Source: Phycisphaerales bacterium (GTDB lineage: Bacteria > Planctomycetota > Phycisphaerae > Phycisphaerales > SM1A02). Taken from it: DNA of 64,000 nt. The stretch lies in NCBI GenBank assembly GCA_022446905.1, contig JAKVBT010000005.1:370506-434505 (forward strand). The letters run 5' to 3'. The notes beneath the pieces were generated by a model. It made no database searches. It saw nothing but the letters and a program-made list of their open reading frames with translations, and had not been told where the DNA came from. Every line of letters starts with the position of its first letter. Within the stretch, counting starts at the first letter, position 1. The translations under genes were made by a program, and so were the position numbers. Positions 43,970 to 51,760 of this stretch are shown here, in pieces.

Positions 43970-44818
43970 TCAGGCCGGGGTGATCGGGGCATTGGCCACT
44001 CGTGGTGGGACTGTTGCCCAGGCCCTTGCATAGAGATCGGTCGGAAAGGCCAGATAGCCCGGATAATCCTTGTGGGCTTTCGTCACAGCATCGGCATCGA
44101 CTGTGACTAGGCCAATGGTGTCTTCGGTTTCGAGCACCACGCTGCCATCAGGGGCAACTGCAATGCTTGGCCCGCCAATGGGCACATCGCCTTCTGGGCC
44201 GGGACGGTTGACCGAGAGGATCCAGGATCCGCTCGTTAGAGCGTTGGCCTGCCAAATGGGACGCCACTTCACATAGGTCGCGGATTCGGTCGCCCGTGGG
44301 TTGAGGATGACTTGGCAGCCCTGGGCGCCCAAGATGTGACACCCGAAGGGGCGGTTGTTATCGCTGCAGATCTGAATGCCCATTGACAGTCCAAAGGCAT
44401 CAACAGGGCGGGGGATGGTGTCATCTGGGCCGTAATGATCGGCTTCCCAGAAGCCGGGCTCGTCGGGGATGTGAATCTTGCGATAGGCGTGCAGGTGCTG
44501 ACCATCGGGCCCAAAGAGCAGGGCGGTGTTGAATCGCCGTCCAGCTTGATCGTGCACAATCGCCCCGCCAAGAAGGCCAATGCCACACTCCGCGGCGATA
44601 TCAGACTGCAATTGATGCAGTGGACCTTCAGGTGCTTCGGCATCGGCATCAGATGCCTGGCGTGTCGCTGGGACCCATGGCAGCATGCCCAGTTCCGGCA
44701 GCACAGCCAATGCAGCGCCGCGGTCACGAGCCTCACGCAGATGGGCACGAAGGCGGTCAAGATCTTCCGCGTTTGGGAAGACATCACGGATTAAGGCGAT
44801 TGTCAGGGAGTTGCTCAT
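43970..44818 (-). CDS. Carbon-nitrogen hydrolase (nitrilase superfamily)
   Basis: About 282 residues from ATG 44818 (MSNSLTIALIRD). The catalytic triad is visible: Glu in LAVLPELGMLPW, Lys in HAYRKIHIPDEPGFWE, and Cys in MGIQICSDNNRP. Sequence around the Lys and Cys is like amidases of the N-carbamoylputrescine or beta-ureidopropionase branch, but the substrate is not fixed. The 22 residues added by the track are not conserved. It is divergent from the SRPBCC gene and probably co-transcribed with the beta-repeat protein downstream. Confidence 0.87.
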   Translation of the reverse strand: MSNSLTIALIRDVFPNAEDLDRLRAHLREARDRGAALAVLPELGMLPWVPATRQASDADAEAPEGPLHQLQSDIAAECGIGLLGGAIVHDQAGRRFNTALLFGPDGQHLHAYRKIHIPDEPGFWEADHYGPDDTIPRPVDAFGLSMGIQICSDNNRPFGCHILGAQGCQVILNPRATESATYVKWRPIWQANALTSGSWILSVNRPGPEGDVPIGGPSIAVAPDGSVVLETEDTIGLVTVDADAVTKAHKDYPGYLAFPTDLYARAWATVPPRVANAPITPA

Positions 44819-44985
44819 AGCAGCAGTGTACGAGGAAGACCCCGATGGTCGAGCACTGCTGATCGTTCCTGGCTGAATCTGCAATGCACCTGCGACTCAA
44901 GCATGACGTTCCCCGAGGGCTTCATGTAGAGGACTGGGTGGGGGTTGGTGATGCAGCAGCACTCGCAGTGACCTACATTGTGTTC

Positions 44986-45456
44986 ATGGCAGGCAGTTGT
45001 TTAGTGGTATCACGACGGATTGCCGCACCGCCACAGCGTGTGTGGGATGTTGTGTCCAATATTGCTGGGGCCGCCGACACGATCGAATCAGTAGCCTCAG
45101 TTGAGCTCTTAACTGGTCAGACCATCGGTGTTGGCACTCGGTGGAACGAGACGCGGGTGGTCTTTGGCCGGCAGCACACCGAGACGCTTGAGGTCACAGC
45201 CTTCGATCCGCCAACCTGCTACGTAGTGGAAGGGGATTCCTGCGGGGCGCATTTCACCTCGACCATTCGCTGCGCGCCAGAGGACGACGGGGCCACGATG
45301 CTCACGATGACCATGGCGAGCGAACCACGAACAATGATGGCGAAACTTCTGAATCCCTTAGCGAGACTGGCGACTCGATCCATGCGCAAGATGCTTGATC
45401 AGGACCTTGATGACATCGCTCGAGCCAGCAGTGGCGGAACTGATTCCACGGATTGA
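44986..45456 (+). CDS. SRPBCC (START/polyketide cyclase-like) protein
   Basis: About 156 residues from ATG 44986. The pattern SRRIAAPPQRVWDVVSNIAG at the start, then TRWNETRVVFGRQHTETLEV and a C-terminal long helix, is the helix-grip fold that binds hydrophobic ligands. No catalytic residues can be assigned. The track start (44884) adds sequence with no similarity to the fold. It is the first of four plus-strand genes with overlapping or nearly touching ends. Confidence 0.75.
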   Translation: MAGSCLVVSRRIAAPPQRVWDVVSNIAGAADTIESVASVELLTGQTIGVGTRWNETRVVFGRQHTETLEVTAFDPPTCYVVEGDSCGAHFTSTIRCAPEDDGATMLTMTMASEPRTMMAKLLNPLARLATRSMRKMLDQDLDDIARASSGGTDSTD

Positions 45457-45458
45457 CC

Positions 45459-46133
45459 ATGCCTGCGGTGATCTTCGATCTTGATGGGACCTTGCTTGAT
45501 AGTTATGACGCGCACTTTGAAGCGTGGTCAGCTTTGGCTGCCGAACTCGGTGTTGCCCTTACGGAGTCGCAGTTTCAATCACAGTTCGGCCGCAAGAATG
45601 AGCCTATTCTCGAAGAACTGCACGAATGGGCTGGCAAGGATGTTCCAGGTGATGCTCAGCTGGCCGAGTTGGCTGACCGCAAGGAGGCGCACTATCGAGC
45701 GCTGATTGGCCAGGTGCTACCACTCATGCCTGGGGCGGCGCAACTCATTGAGCAATTGCAGGCACGTGGATGGGTAGTCGCGATTGGGTCATCAACTCCG
45801 CGCGTGAATCTTGAGTTTGCTCAGGCGGCTATGGCGCAACATGGCGTCAAATTTGATGCGGCCGCATGCGGCTGTGATGTCAAGCGGAGCAAGCCAAACC
45901 CAGACGTCTTCCTACTGGCCGCCGAGCGACTGCAGGTGCCGCCTCAGGAATGTGTTGTTGTGGAAGATGCGCCAGCGGGTATTGAGGCGGCGCATCGGGC
46001 GGGGATGGCCTCGGTCGGACTTGCTTCGAAGGGCCGCACGCGCAGCGAGTTGGCATCTGCCATGTGTGTCGTTGATGCGATGGCCGAATTGAATGTAGAT
46101 CTGCTCGATGGCTTGGCGAGGGCCCGAGCATGA
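45459..46133 (+). CDS. HAD-superfamily hydrolase, beta-phosphoglucomutase-like
   Basis: About 224 residues. The nucleophile motif VIFDLDGTLLDSYDAH, motif II in VVAIGSSTPRVN, the Lys in VKRSKPNPDVFL and motif IV in CVVVEDAPAGIEAAHRAGM are all present, with a helical cap of the phosphoglucomutase/phosphoglycolate type. The substrate is not known. I use ATG 45459, 2 nt after the SRPBCC stop. The track start is a TTG two codons earlier. Confidence 0.88.
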   Translation: MPAVIFDLDGTLLDSYDAHFEAWSALAAELGVALTESQFQSQFGRKNEPILEELHEWAGKDVPGDAQLAELADRKEAHYRALIGQVLPLMPGAAQLIEQLQARGWVVAIGSSTPRVNLEFAQAAMAQHGVKFDAAACGCDVKRSKPNPDVFLLAAERLQVPPQECVVVEDAPAGIEAAHRAGMASVGLASKGRTRSELASAMCVVDAMAELNVDLLDGLARARA

Positions 46134-46546
46134 ATGATCTTGACCTTGCCACCACTTGGTTCCTTTCGGCTCGAGCGATGGCTTGTGGTGGCGATGAGCC
46201 ATCGGCTTCGGAGGAGGCTGCAGCGGGTTTGTTTGCGCGGGCGATTCTCGGGCTGGATGAGGATGCCTGTATTGAGGCCAAGTCCTCAGAGCACATGCAT
46301 GCGATGACTTTGATCGACTGCATGTCGCTGGCAGGGTCATTGCCGCGTGGGACAGCAGATCAGGTGATGACCGGGGTGATGATGATTGCCTATGCGGCTG
46401 CGAGCATGCAGCCCTTGCAGGTTCGCTGGGCTTCAATGCTGGCCTCGGCAATGGACATGACTGAAGAGCGATTTCAGCGGTGCTGTGTCAATGCCCGTGT
46501 AGTTGCCTCGATGCTTCCTCATGAAGAGGAGCTCGACGGTGCCTGA
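46130..46546 (+). CDS. Hypothetical all-helical protein, weakly TerB-like
   Basis: 138 residues, predicted all-helical. The stretch VMMIAYAAASMQPLQVRWAS plus MLASAMDMTEERFQRC has the shape of the TerB/DUF533 helical repeat, but the acidic metal site is not evident, so this is only a hint. Its ATG overlaps the HAD stop (ATGA), and the next GTG overlaps its own end. I cannot assign a function. Confidence 0.6.
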   Translation: MNDLDLATTWFLSARAMACGGDEPSASEEAAAGLFARAILGLDEDACIEAKSSEHMHAMTLIDCMSLAGSLPRGTADQVMTGVMMIAYAAASMQPLQVRWASMLASAMDMTEERFQRCCVNARVVASMLPHEEELDGA

Positions 46547-47360
46547 GTCCAACTTTGACTTTTTGGAGAAGTACGACAATCGCGTTGCGCATTTGGCAGC
46601 ACAGGCCGAAGCCTATGTGCATTCCGATCCGGACTCTTCGTTGTTCAAGTTGCGCTTGATGGTTGAGGTCATGGCTCGGACCTTGGTTGAACTCAATGCC
46701 TCCCACTTGGTCGACGCAGATCTGAGCACGATGCTTCGTTCATTGCAATCAAGTGGGCTGCTTACACGGCGTGAGGCGGATGACATGCACAGCATTCGCC
46801 GCGATGGCAATGCGGCGGTGCATGGCCATGAGAGTTCGACCCCGACAGCGCTGCGGCGTTTGCGTGATGCCTGGCGTTTATCACGCTGGTATGCGCGCAC
46901 GGTCAAGCGGGGCGCCAAAGTCGATCCGCCTCCATTTTCGCCACCACCACCACCGCGGGAATCACGTGCCCAGCAGGAGGCGCGGCGCAAGGCGGAAGCA
47001 CTTGAAGAGGCAGCGGAGCAGCGGCGTTCCCGCACGCGCGCGGCCTTGCTCCTCTTTGGAGATCATGATGATGTCGGGGCCATGCGCTGGCGCTTACGGG
47101 GCGAACTGCGGGCCTTAGAAGGGGTGGCGGTCGCTGCCGGTGAACCAGTCGTGGATGCAGACTTTGTCGCGCTGGTAATGGCCATGGATCTGGAGCAGAT
47201 TCTGGAACACCCCTCCTGGGGTCATAGCAGTGGCGAGGCCAAGACCAAGGTTGAATCGCAGTTCCAAGCGTTCAAGGTGGCTCATGAGGCTGCTGAGCAG
47301 GAGTATCTTCAGACCCGATCTGAGATTGTCCGTGAAGCCCGTACGCAGGGTGATGGCTGA
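46539..47360 (+). CDS. DUF4145-like protein with proline-rich linker and coiled-coil
   Basis: About 273 residues. The N-terminal 95 residues (SNFDFLEKYDNRVAHLAAQA, KLRLMVEVMARTLVEL, MHSIRRDGNAAVHG) match the DUF4145 pattern that is also fused to some restriction enzyme subunits and helicases. A poly-Pro linker (PPPFSPPPPPRES) and a basic-acidic helix (RRKAEALEEAAEQRR) follow, then a helical C-terminal domain. The start is GTG 46539, set by AGGAG 7 nt upstream. No nuclease or ATPase motif is present, and no partner gene of a defence system is adjacent. Confidence 0.68.
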   Translation: MPESNFDFLEKYDNRVAHLAAQAEAYVHSDPDSSLFKLRLMVEVMARTLVELNASHLVDADLSTMLRSLQSSGLLTRREADDMHSIRRDGNAAVHGHESSTPTALRRLRDAWRLSRWYARTVKRGAKVDPPPFSPPPPPRESRAQQEARRKAEALEEAAEQRRSRTRAALLLFGDHDDVGAMRWRLRGELRALEGVAVAAGEPVVDADFVALVMAMDLEQILEHPSWGHSSGEAKTKVESQFQAFKVAHEAAEQEYLQTRSEIVREARTQGDG

Positions 47361-47577
47361 GTTCTTGGGGGTGTGCGAGACTCAGAACAAGTGCTTCAGG
47401 GGCCAATAAGGCCAATTTCTGCCACATGATCGATGTAACCCGACGCTGCGTATCGTTGGATGCTGGATGTGCACTTGCAAGAGGTCAGGATTGGAATCAC
47501 ACTGATGGCGATCAACTGCCTTGAGGCGTTGATATATCCGTCCAGAAGTCAATGATGAGATGTGAGGGCTCAAATAC

Positions 47578-49035
47578 ATGAGTGTGTCAGCGGCTTTATT
47601 GCTTGGCGTGTTGCTTGGGGGTGTCGAAGCAGGGTCGACGCAGTGGGTGGAGCTCGAGCGGGTGGAGCCAGCCTCTGACAGTCAGGGGGGTAACTTTGGA
47701 GCTTCACTGGATGCTGACGGGACGGCCTTAGCCATTGGTTCTCCGACCAATGGCAATGGAACTGCAACAGTCATTTTGTTGAGCCAGTCCGAGCAGGCTA
47801 TTGAGCAGACCTACGAACTATCGCCTTCAGACGGAGATCCAGGGGACCTCTTTGGTGCTGCTGTAGCGATTGGCGGCTTGCCAGAAGGTGGGGGGCTTGT
47901 GTTTGTTGGGGGATTTGCGTGGGATGTCCATGTGGAGGAAGGCTTGGACCTCCTAAATGTGGGGGCTGTCTATATGTATTCTGAGCCCGAGGGCGATGGC
48001 CCGTTGATCGAGACCATCATCACACTTGATGATCCAGAGGCTGGGCAGTGGTTTGGGTATTCGCTCAGTTTCGATGATCTGACGCTGGCAGTTGGGGCTC
48101 CTCGGACCGGAACAGCGGAGACAGTCAATGACAAAGGCGTGGCGTACGTCTACGAAATAGGCGTGACTGGCGAAGTTGGGACCCCAGTGATGATCGAGTC
48201 GCCAACTCCAGCGGAGTTCGGCGTGTTTGGTGAATCGATTGCCATTGATGGAGACCGTTTGGCGGTCGCTGAGTTGTACAGTTCAGCCGGTGCCACCTAC
48301 GGTGGGGCGGTCCATCTCTATGAGCGCACCGCGCCTGGGACTTGGGTGCATGTGCAGACGGTGGTATCAGATGACCCCGCGACTCAAAACTTCTTTGGAA
48401 ACAAGGTCGATCTCAGCGGCGACACGTTGGTGGTGGGCGAGTTTGGATATGACAGTAATCCTGATGATCCTGACAACCCTGTGGCCAACGATGGATTGGT
48501 CCATGTCTTTGATCTCATCGAGGGATCGTGGACCCATACGCAACGGATCGAATGTCCGTTTGCAGCCTCGGATTCATTGTGGGGCTCAGCCTTGGATCTC
48601 GAAGAGTCCTATCTGATTGTTGGAAGTCGGAACTGGACTGGGAATGCTTTCAAGACTGGTTTTGTGGCAGCGCTGAGTCGAGTTGATGGCCTTTTTCAAT
48701 TTGAGCGGCTGTTCACACGTCACGATGCAACAGATTTCAGTCAAACAGGGTGGGCTGTTGTCGCGATGCCAGAGATTGAGGTCATTGCGGTGGGGTGCAT
48801 AGAGCAAGATCAAGATGATGGCGGCAAGGTGCTGTTCTTCGGGCCAAGCTGTAATGGTGATGCTGTCGGGGATCGGAAGGTCGGCCTGGCCGACCTTCTG
48901 GAGTTGTTGTCCCGCTGGGCAGATGAAGGCATTTATGCAGCGGATATGAACCAAGACTATGTCATTGGTGTGATCGACCTGCTGTTGTTGTTTGAGGACT
49001 GGAACTGCGAGTGGGAAGACGAGTCCGGCCCCTGA
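47578..49035 (+). CDS. Secreted FG-GAP-like repeat protein with dockerin-type calcium loops
   Basis: 485 residues. A signal-like N-terminus (MSVSAALLLGVLLGGVEAG) is followed by about seven beta repeats, each with GDxFG-type turns and sequences such as GNFGASLDADGTALAIGSP, GQWFGYSLSFDDLTLAVGAP and ENFFGNKVDLSGDTLVVGE-like units. The C-terminus CNGDAVGDRKVGLADLLELL plus ADMNQDYVIGVIDLLLLFEDW is a pair of EF-hand-like loops of the dockerin type. The start is set by an in-frame TGA six codons upstream. Probable secreted or surface protein. Its ligand is unknown. Confidence 0.82.
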   Translation: MSVSAALLLGVLLGGVEAGSTQWVELERVEPASDSQGGNFGASLDADGTALAIGSPTNGNGTATVILLSQSEQAIEQTYELSPSDGDPGDLFGAAVAIGGLPEGGGLVFVGGFAWDVHVEEGLDLLNVGAVYMYSEPEGDGPLIETIITLDDPEAGQWFGYSLSFDDLTLAVGAPRTGTAETVNDKGVAYVYEIGVTGEVGTPVMIESPTPAEFGVFGESIAIDGDRLAVAELYSSAGATYGGAVHLYERTAPGTWVHVQTVVSDDPATQNFFGNKVDLSGDTLVVGEFGYDSNPDDPDNPVANDGLVHVFDLIEGSWTHTQRIECPFAASDSLWGSALDLEESYLIVGSRNWTGNAFKTGFVAALSRVDGLFQFERLFTRHDATDFSQTGWAVVAMPEIEVIAVGCIEQDQDDGGKVLFFGPSCNGDAVGDRKVGLADLLELLSRWADEGIYAADMNQDYVIGVIDLLLLFEDWNCEWEDESGP

Positions 49036-49043
49036 TCAATCAA

Positions 49044-49117
49044 CACACGCGGCAGGACTCGAACCTGCAACCCTCGGCTTCGAAGGCCGATGCTCTATCC
49101 AATTGAGCTACGCGTGC
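49044..49117 (-). tRNA. tRNA-Arg (anticodon UCG)
   Basis: Read on the minus strand, GCACGCG pairs with CGCGTGT (G-U at the first pair). The D arm is GCTC-AATTGGAT-AGAGC, the anticodon arm TCGGC-CTTCGAA-GCCGA with anticodon TCG, and the T arm GCAGG-TTCGAGT-CCTGC. All arms are standard. CCA is not encoded. It decodes CGA and probably other CGN arginine codons. It lies between the dockerin-type gene and fabI. Confidence 0.92.
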
Positions 49118-49220
49118 GAGGAATCAGCAGTGTATCGCACCTGTGCTGATGCCCGCTCGTCTCTGTGGCCAGTGCGGTACCCTTCCTCGCATTCCAGCAT
49201 CAGTGATGAGGAGATGTGCT

Positions 49221-50000
49221 ATGGGATGCCTTGAGGGCAAAACGGGACTCGTGACGGGAGTGGCGAACGATCGGTCGTATGCGTGGTTCATTGCCCAGTC
49301 CATCATTCGCGAGGGTGGGACGTGCTTGTTCACGCATTTGCCCGGGGAGAAAATGGAACGCCGAGTGCGCAAGGCGGTCGATGCGCTTGGGGTCGAGGAG
49401 CCGTGGCTTCGGCCAATGGATGCATCTTGTGACGATTCCCTCGACGCCGCCTTTGATGAGATTGCCTCCGGCCCTGGAAAGATCGACTTTCTCGTGCACT
49501 CCATTGCCTTTGCAGACCGTGACTGGCTGCGGGAAGGCAAGTTCACGGCAACACCGCGGGAAGTCTTCACCCAAGCCATGGATATTTCGGCTTGGACCTA
49601 TGCCGCGATGGCCAATCGCGCCGCGCCACTGATGACTGATGGTGGCGGCATGGTGTCGATGTCCTACTACGGTGCTGAGAAGGCAGTGCCGGGGTACAAC
49701 GTCATGGGGGTCGCTAAGGCGGCGCTGGAAGCCACGACCCGCTATCTCGCGATGGAACTTGGGCAGCAGAACATCCGCGTCAACAGCATTTCAGGTGGTC
49801 CGATTCGAACCATGTCATCGATGGCGGTTGGTGGTTTTTCGCAGATTCTTGATTGGGTCGAACAGAAGGCGCCGCTTCGTCGCAATGTGACCGGGGAGGA
49901 TGTTGGCGACTCCGCAGCGTGGCTGCTTTCCCCGCATGCCTCGGGCGTAACTGGGCAGACGATCTACGTCGATTGTGGCTACTCGTCGATGGGCCTCTAG
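49221..50000 (+). CDS. fabI: Enoyl-[acyl-carrier-protein] reductase (NADH)
   Basis: Last step of the fatty acid elongation cycle. 259 residues from ATG 49221, which has AGGAG 7 nt upstream. The N-terminus GKTGLVTGVANDRSYAW is the FabI nucleotide site. The catalytic Tyr-x6-Lys appears in SYYGAEKAVPGYNVMGVAKA, and the C-terminus VTGQTIYVDCGYSSMG is typical. Several extra N-terminal codons in the track lie under the tRNA-fabI spacer. It ends 4 bases into the 3' end of the MnmE-like gene. Confidence 0.95.
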   Translation: MGCLEGKTGLVTGVANDRSYAWFIAQSIIREGGTCLFTHLPGEKMERRVRKAVDALGVEEPWLRPMDASCDDSLDAAFDEIASGPGKIDFLVHSIAFADRDWLREGKFTATPREVFTQAMDISAWTYAAMANRAAPLMTDGGGMVSMSYYGAEKAVPGYNVMGVAKAALEATTRYLAMELGQQNIRVNSISGGPIRTMSSMAVGGFSQILDWVEQKAPLRRNVTGEDVGDSAAWLLSPHASGVTGQTIYVDCGYSSMGL

Positions 50001-50932
50001 CCTGCGTTTACTTTCCAAGGTCGAGTTGATGTGCGATCCGCTTCGGGAACCAGGGCATCGCGAATCAGTTGCACCACCTCTTCAAGTCCGTCTCCGATAG
50101 CGGCGGCGCACTGGCCGTCAGCATCGGATCGCTGTCCAAGATCAGAGCGCATTGCCAGTCGCAAGTCTGCCGTGCGTGGCAGTTCTGGCCATTGGGTTGT
50201 GGCATCGGCGGCCGCGATCAGGAAGTCGGCGCGGGCCAGTGGGTCTTGAGCCACTTGGATGGCCGCTTCTTCAATCAAGTCATCGCTTTCCCGAAGGCCT
50301 GGTGTGTCGACCCAATGCACGATGAGTCCTTCAAGATCAATCGCCGCGCCAACATGGTCACGTGTGGTGCCAGGAGCATCATCGACCAGTGCGCGGGTGC
50401 GCCCAGCAAGGGCATTGAGCAGCGTGCTCTTTCCGATATTGGGAGGTCCGGCCAGCACCACCAGCGGCGGATGCAGTAGGCGGTCGAGTCTGGCACAGCG
50501 GGCGTCATCCGCAGGTGTCCATGTGCCGTCCCAGTCTTGCCACCGCGATGGTTGTGCAAGCAGCAACTCAAGCGCGAGAGACGTGCGGGCAAGTGGAAGG
50601 GCCGCCAGCATGTTGTGTTCATGCTCTTGCGCCGATGGCCACGTGGCGTGGCTGCTGGCAGAGTCAAGTGATACGCCATGGTCAGCCAGCCAGTGCAGGA
50701 CCCGACGTACGACGTGTCGGCCACCGTGAGGCATGATGTGCAGCGTGTGCTCATCGATGCGGGCGAGCAGGACATCATCCAGATCTGGAATGGTGTGCAG
50801 TTGCAGGCCGCCCACATCAGGCAGGGGGCACTGCGCCTGTTGCATCGCGGTGTGCACTGCGCCGCACACTTCGATGATGGCCACCGCCCCAGGGGCATTG
50901 GCCGTCAAGCACATCGCCGTTGATGTGGTCAC
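49997..50932 (-). CDS. Miniature MnmE-like GTPase lacking the C-terminal modification motif
   Basis: 311 residues against about 450 for MnmE, which with MnmG modifies wobble uridine of tRNA. The N-terminal folate-binding-like domain is degenerate but keeps IMPHGGRHVVRRVLHWLADH. The G domain has G1 AGPPNIGKST (161-170), G2 GTTRD and G3 VDTPGLRE. G4 is not NKxD but MRSD (261-264). The protein ends soon after the G domain, so the second half of the helical domain and the terminal CxGK motif are absent. A GTG start overlaps the coaX stop (GTGA). It may be a paralogue with another role or a reduced enzyme. Confidence 0.8.
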   Translation of the reverse strand: MTTSTAMCLTANAPGAVAIIEVCGAVHTAMQQAQCPLPDVGGLQLHTIPDLDDVLLARIDEHTLHIMPHGGRHVVRRVLHWLADHGVSLDSASSHATWPSAQEHEHNMLAALPLARTSLALELLLAQPSRWQDWDGTWTPADDARCARLDRLLHPPLVVLAGPPNIGKSTLLNALAGRTRALVDDAPGTTRDHVGAAIDLEGLIVHWVDTPGLRESDDLIEEAAIQVAQDPLARADFLIAAADATTQWPELPRTADLRLAMRSDLGQRSDADGQCAAAIGDGLEEVVQLIRDALVPEADRTSTRPWKVNAG

Positions 50933-51723
50933 GTTGTCTCGTCTTCACCCGACGCGGTCGTGAGTGCTTCCTGGGCAGCAACTGCGATGCCCAGCAGTGT
51001 CAGGTCAGGCACGATGCGATCGACCAGTTCATCGGCACCAAAGATGGCCTCGGCGTCGCCGCCGGTTGCGATGATGGTTGGGTAGGCCTCGTAATACGAG
51101 GCGTACTTCTCAGCCAGTCGGCGGACGAGGCCTTGTACGCCGTGATAGACACCTTGCAACATGGCTTGCGCCGTGTCGCGGCCAAAGGGGTCGTCATCAG
51201 GTCGATCAAAGGTGAGCTCTGGCAGTGCTTCAGTGTGCTCGTGCAGCGATTGAAGTTGCATGCTGGCACCAGGTGCGATCGCGCCGCCATGAAACACACC
51301 AGTGCCATCGATGAAGTCGACTGTGACAGCTGTGCCAGCATCGACCACGATGCATGCCTGTTGTAGTACAGCCCATGCAGCCGTGGCATTGAGGAGTCGA
51401 TCTTGTCCGGTCAGGGCTTCGGGTGACAGATCGCAACTGACTGGAATCGGCAGGTCGCGGCCGACCCGGTAGGGACGGCTCCCAAGTTGGTCAGTCAGGG
51501 CGGACTCCAGTTGGTCGGCAAAAACATCATTGACTGATGCGATGACAATCGGTGCGGTCTGATCGCCGGAGATGGATGCTTGGGCTGTCAGCACCAACTG
51601 GGTGACATGGGCCAGATCGCCATTGGTGGCGGTCTTGGCCTCGTGAATGGCCCGCTGCCGGGCCACACCCACGCAGGTTCGAGTATTGCCAATATCGATC
51701 ACGACCAATTGCATTTCGTCCAT
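50929..51723 (-). CDS. coaX: Type III pantothenate kinase
   Basis: First step of coenzyme A synthesis. 264 residues from ATG 51723. The ATP site MQLVVIDIGNTRTCVGV, the catalytic region PEALTGQDRLLNATAAWAVL, the VVDAGTAVTVDFID motif and the pantothenate-binding GGAIAPGASMQLQSLHEHT are present. Family members normally need a monovalent cation. It is the first gene of a two-gene unit with the MnmE-like GTPase and is divergent from folD across 37 nt. The track start lies over folD. Confidence 0.93.
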   Translation of the reverse strand: MDEMQLVVIDIGNTRTCVGVARQRAIHEAKTATNGDLAHVTQLVLTAQASISGDQTAPIVIASVNDVFADQLESALTDQLGSRPYRVGRDLPIPVSCDLSPEALTGQDRLLNATAAWAVLQQACIVVDAGTAVTVDFIDGTGVFHGGAIAPGASMQLQSLHEHTEALPELTFDRPDDDPFGRDTAQAMLQGVYHGVQGLVRRLAEKYASYYEAYPTIIATGGDAEAIFGADELVDRIVPDLTLLGIAVAAQEALTTASGEDETT

Positions 51724-51760
51724 GCGGTCATTGTACGCCCGACCGGCGGTATCCTCCTGA

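Noticed and set aside
46539-47360. Type I restriction or other defence system suggested by the DUF4145-like domain
   Set aside because: No nuclease, methylase, helicase or specificity gene is adjacent. Only the weak domain hint remains.
49044-49117. tRNA gene as an integration site for a genomic island
   Set aside because: No duplicated tRNA 3' end, integrase or atypical gene block is seen on either side.
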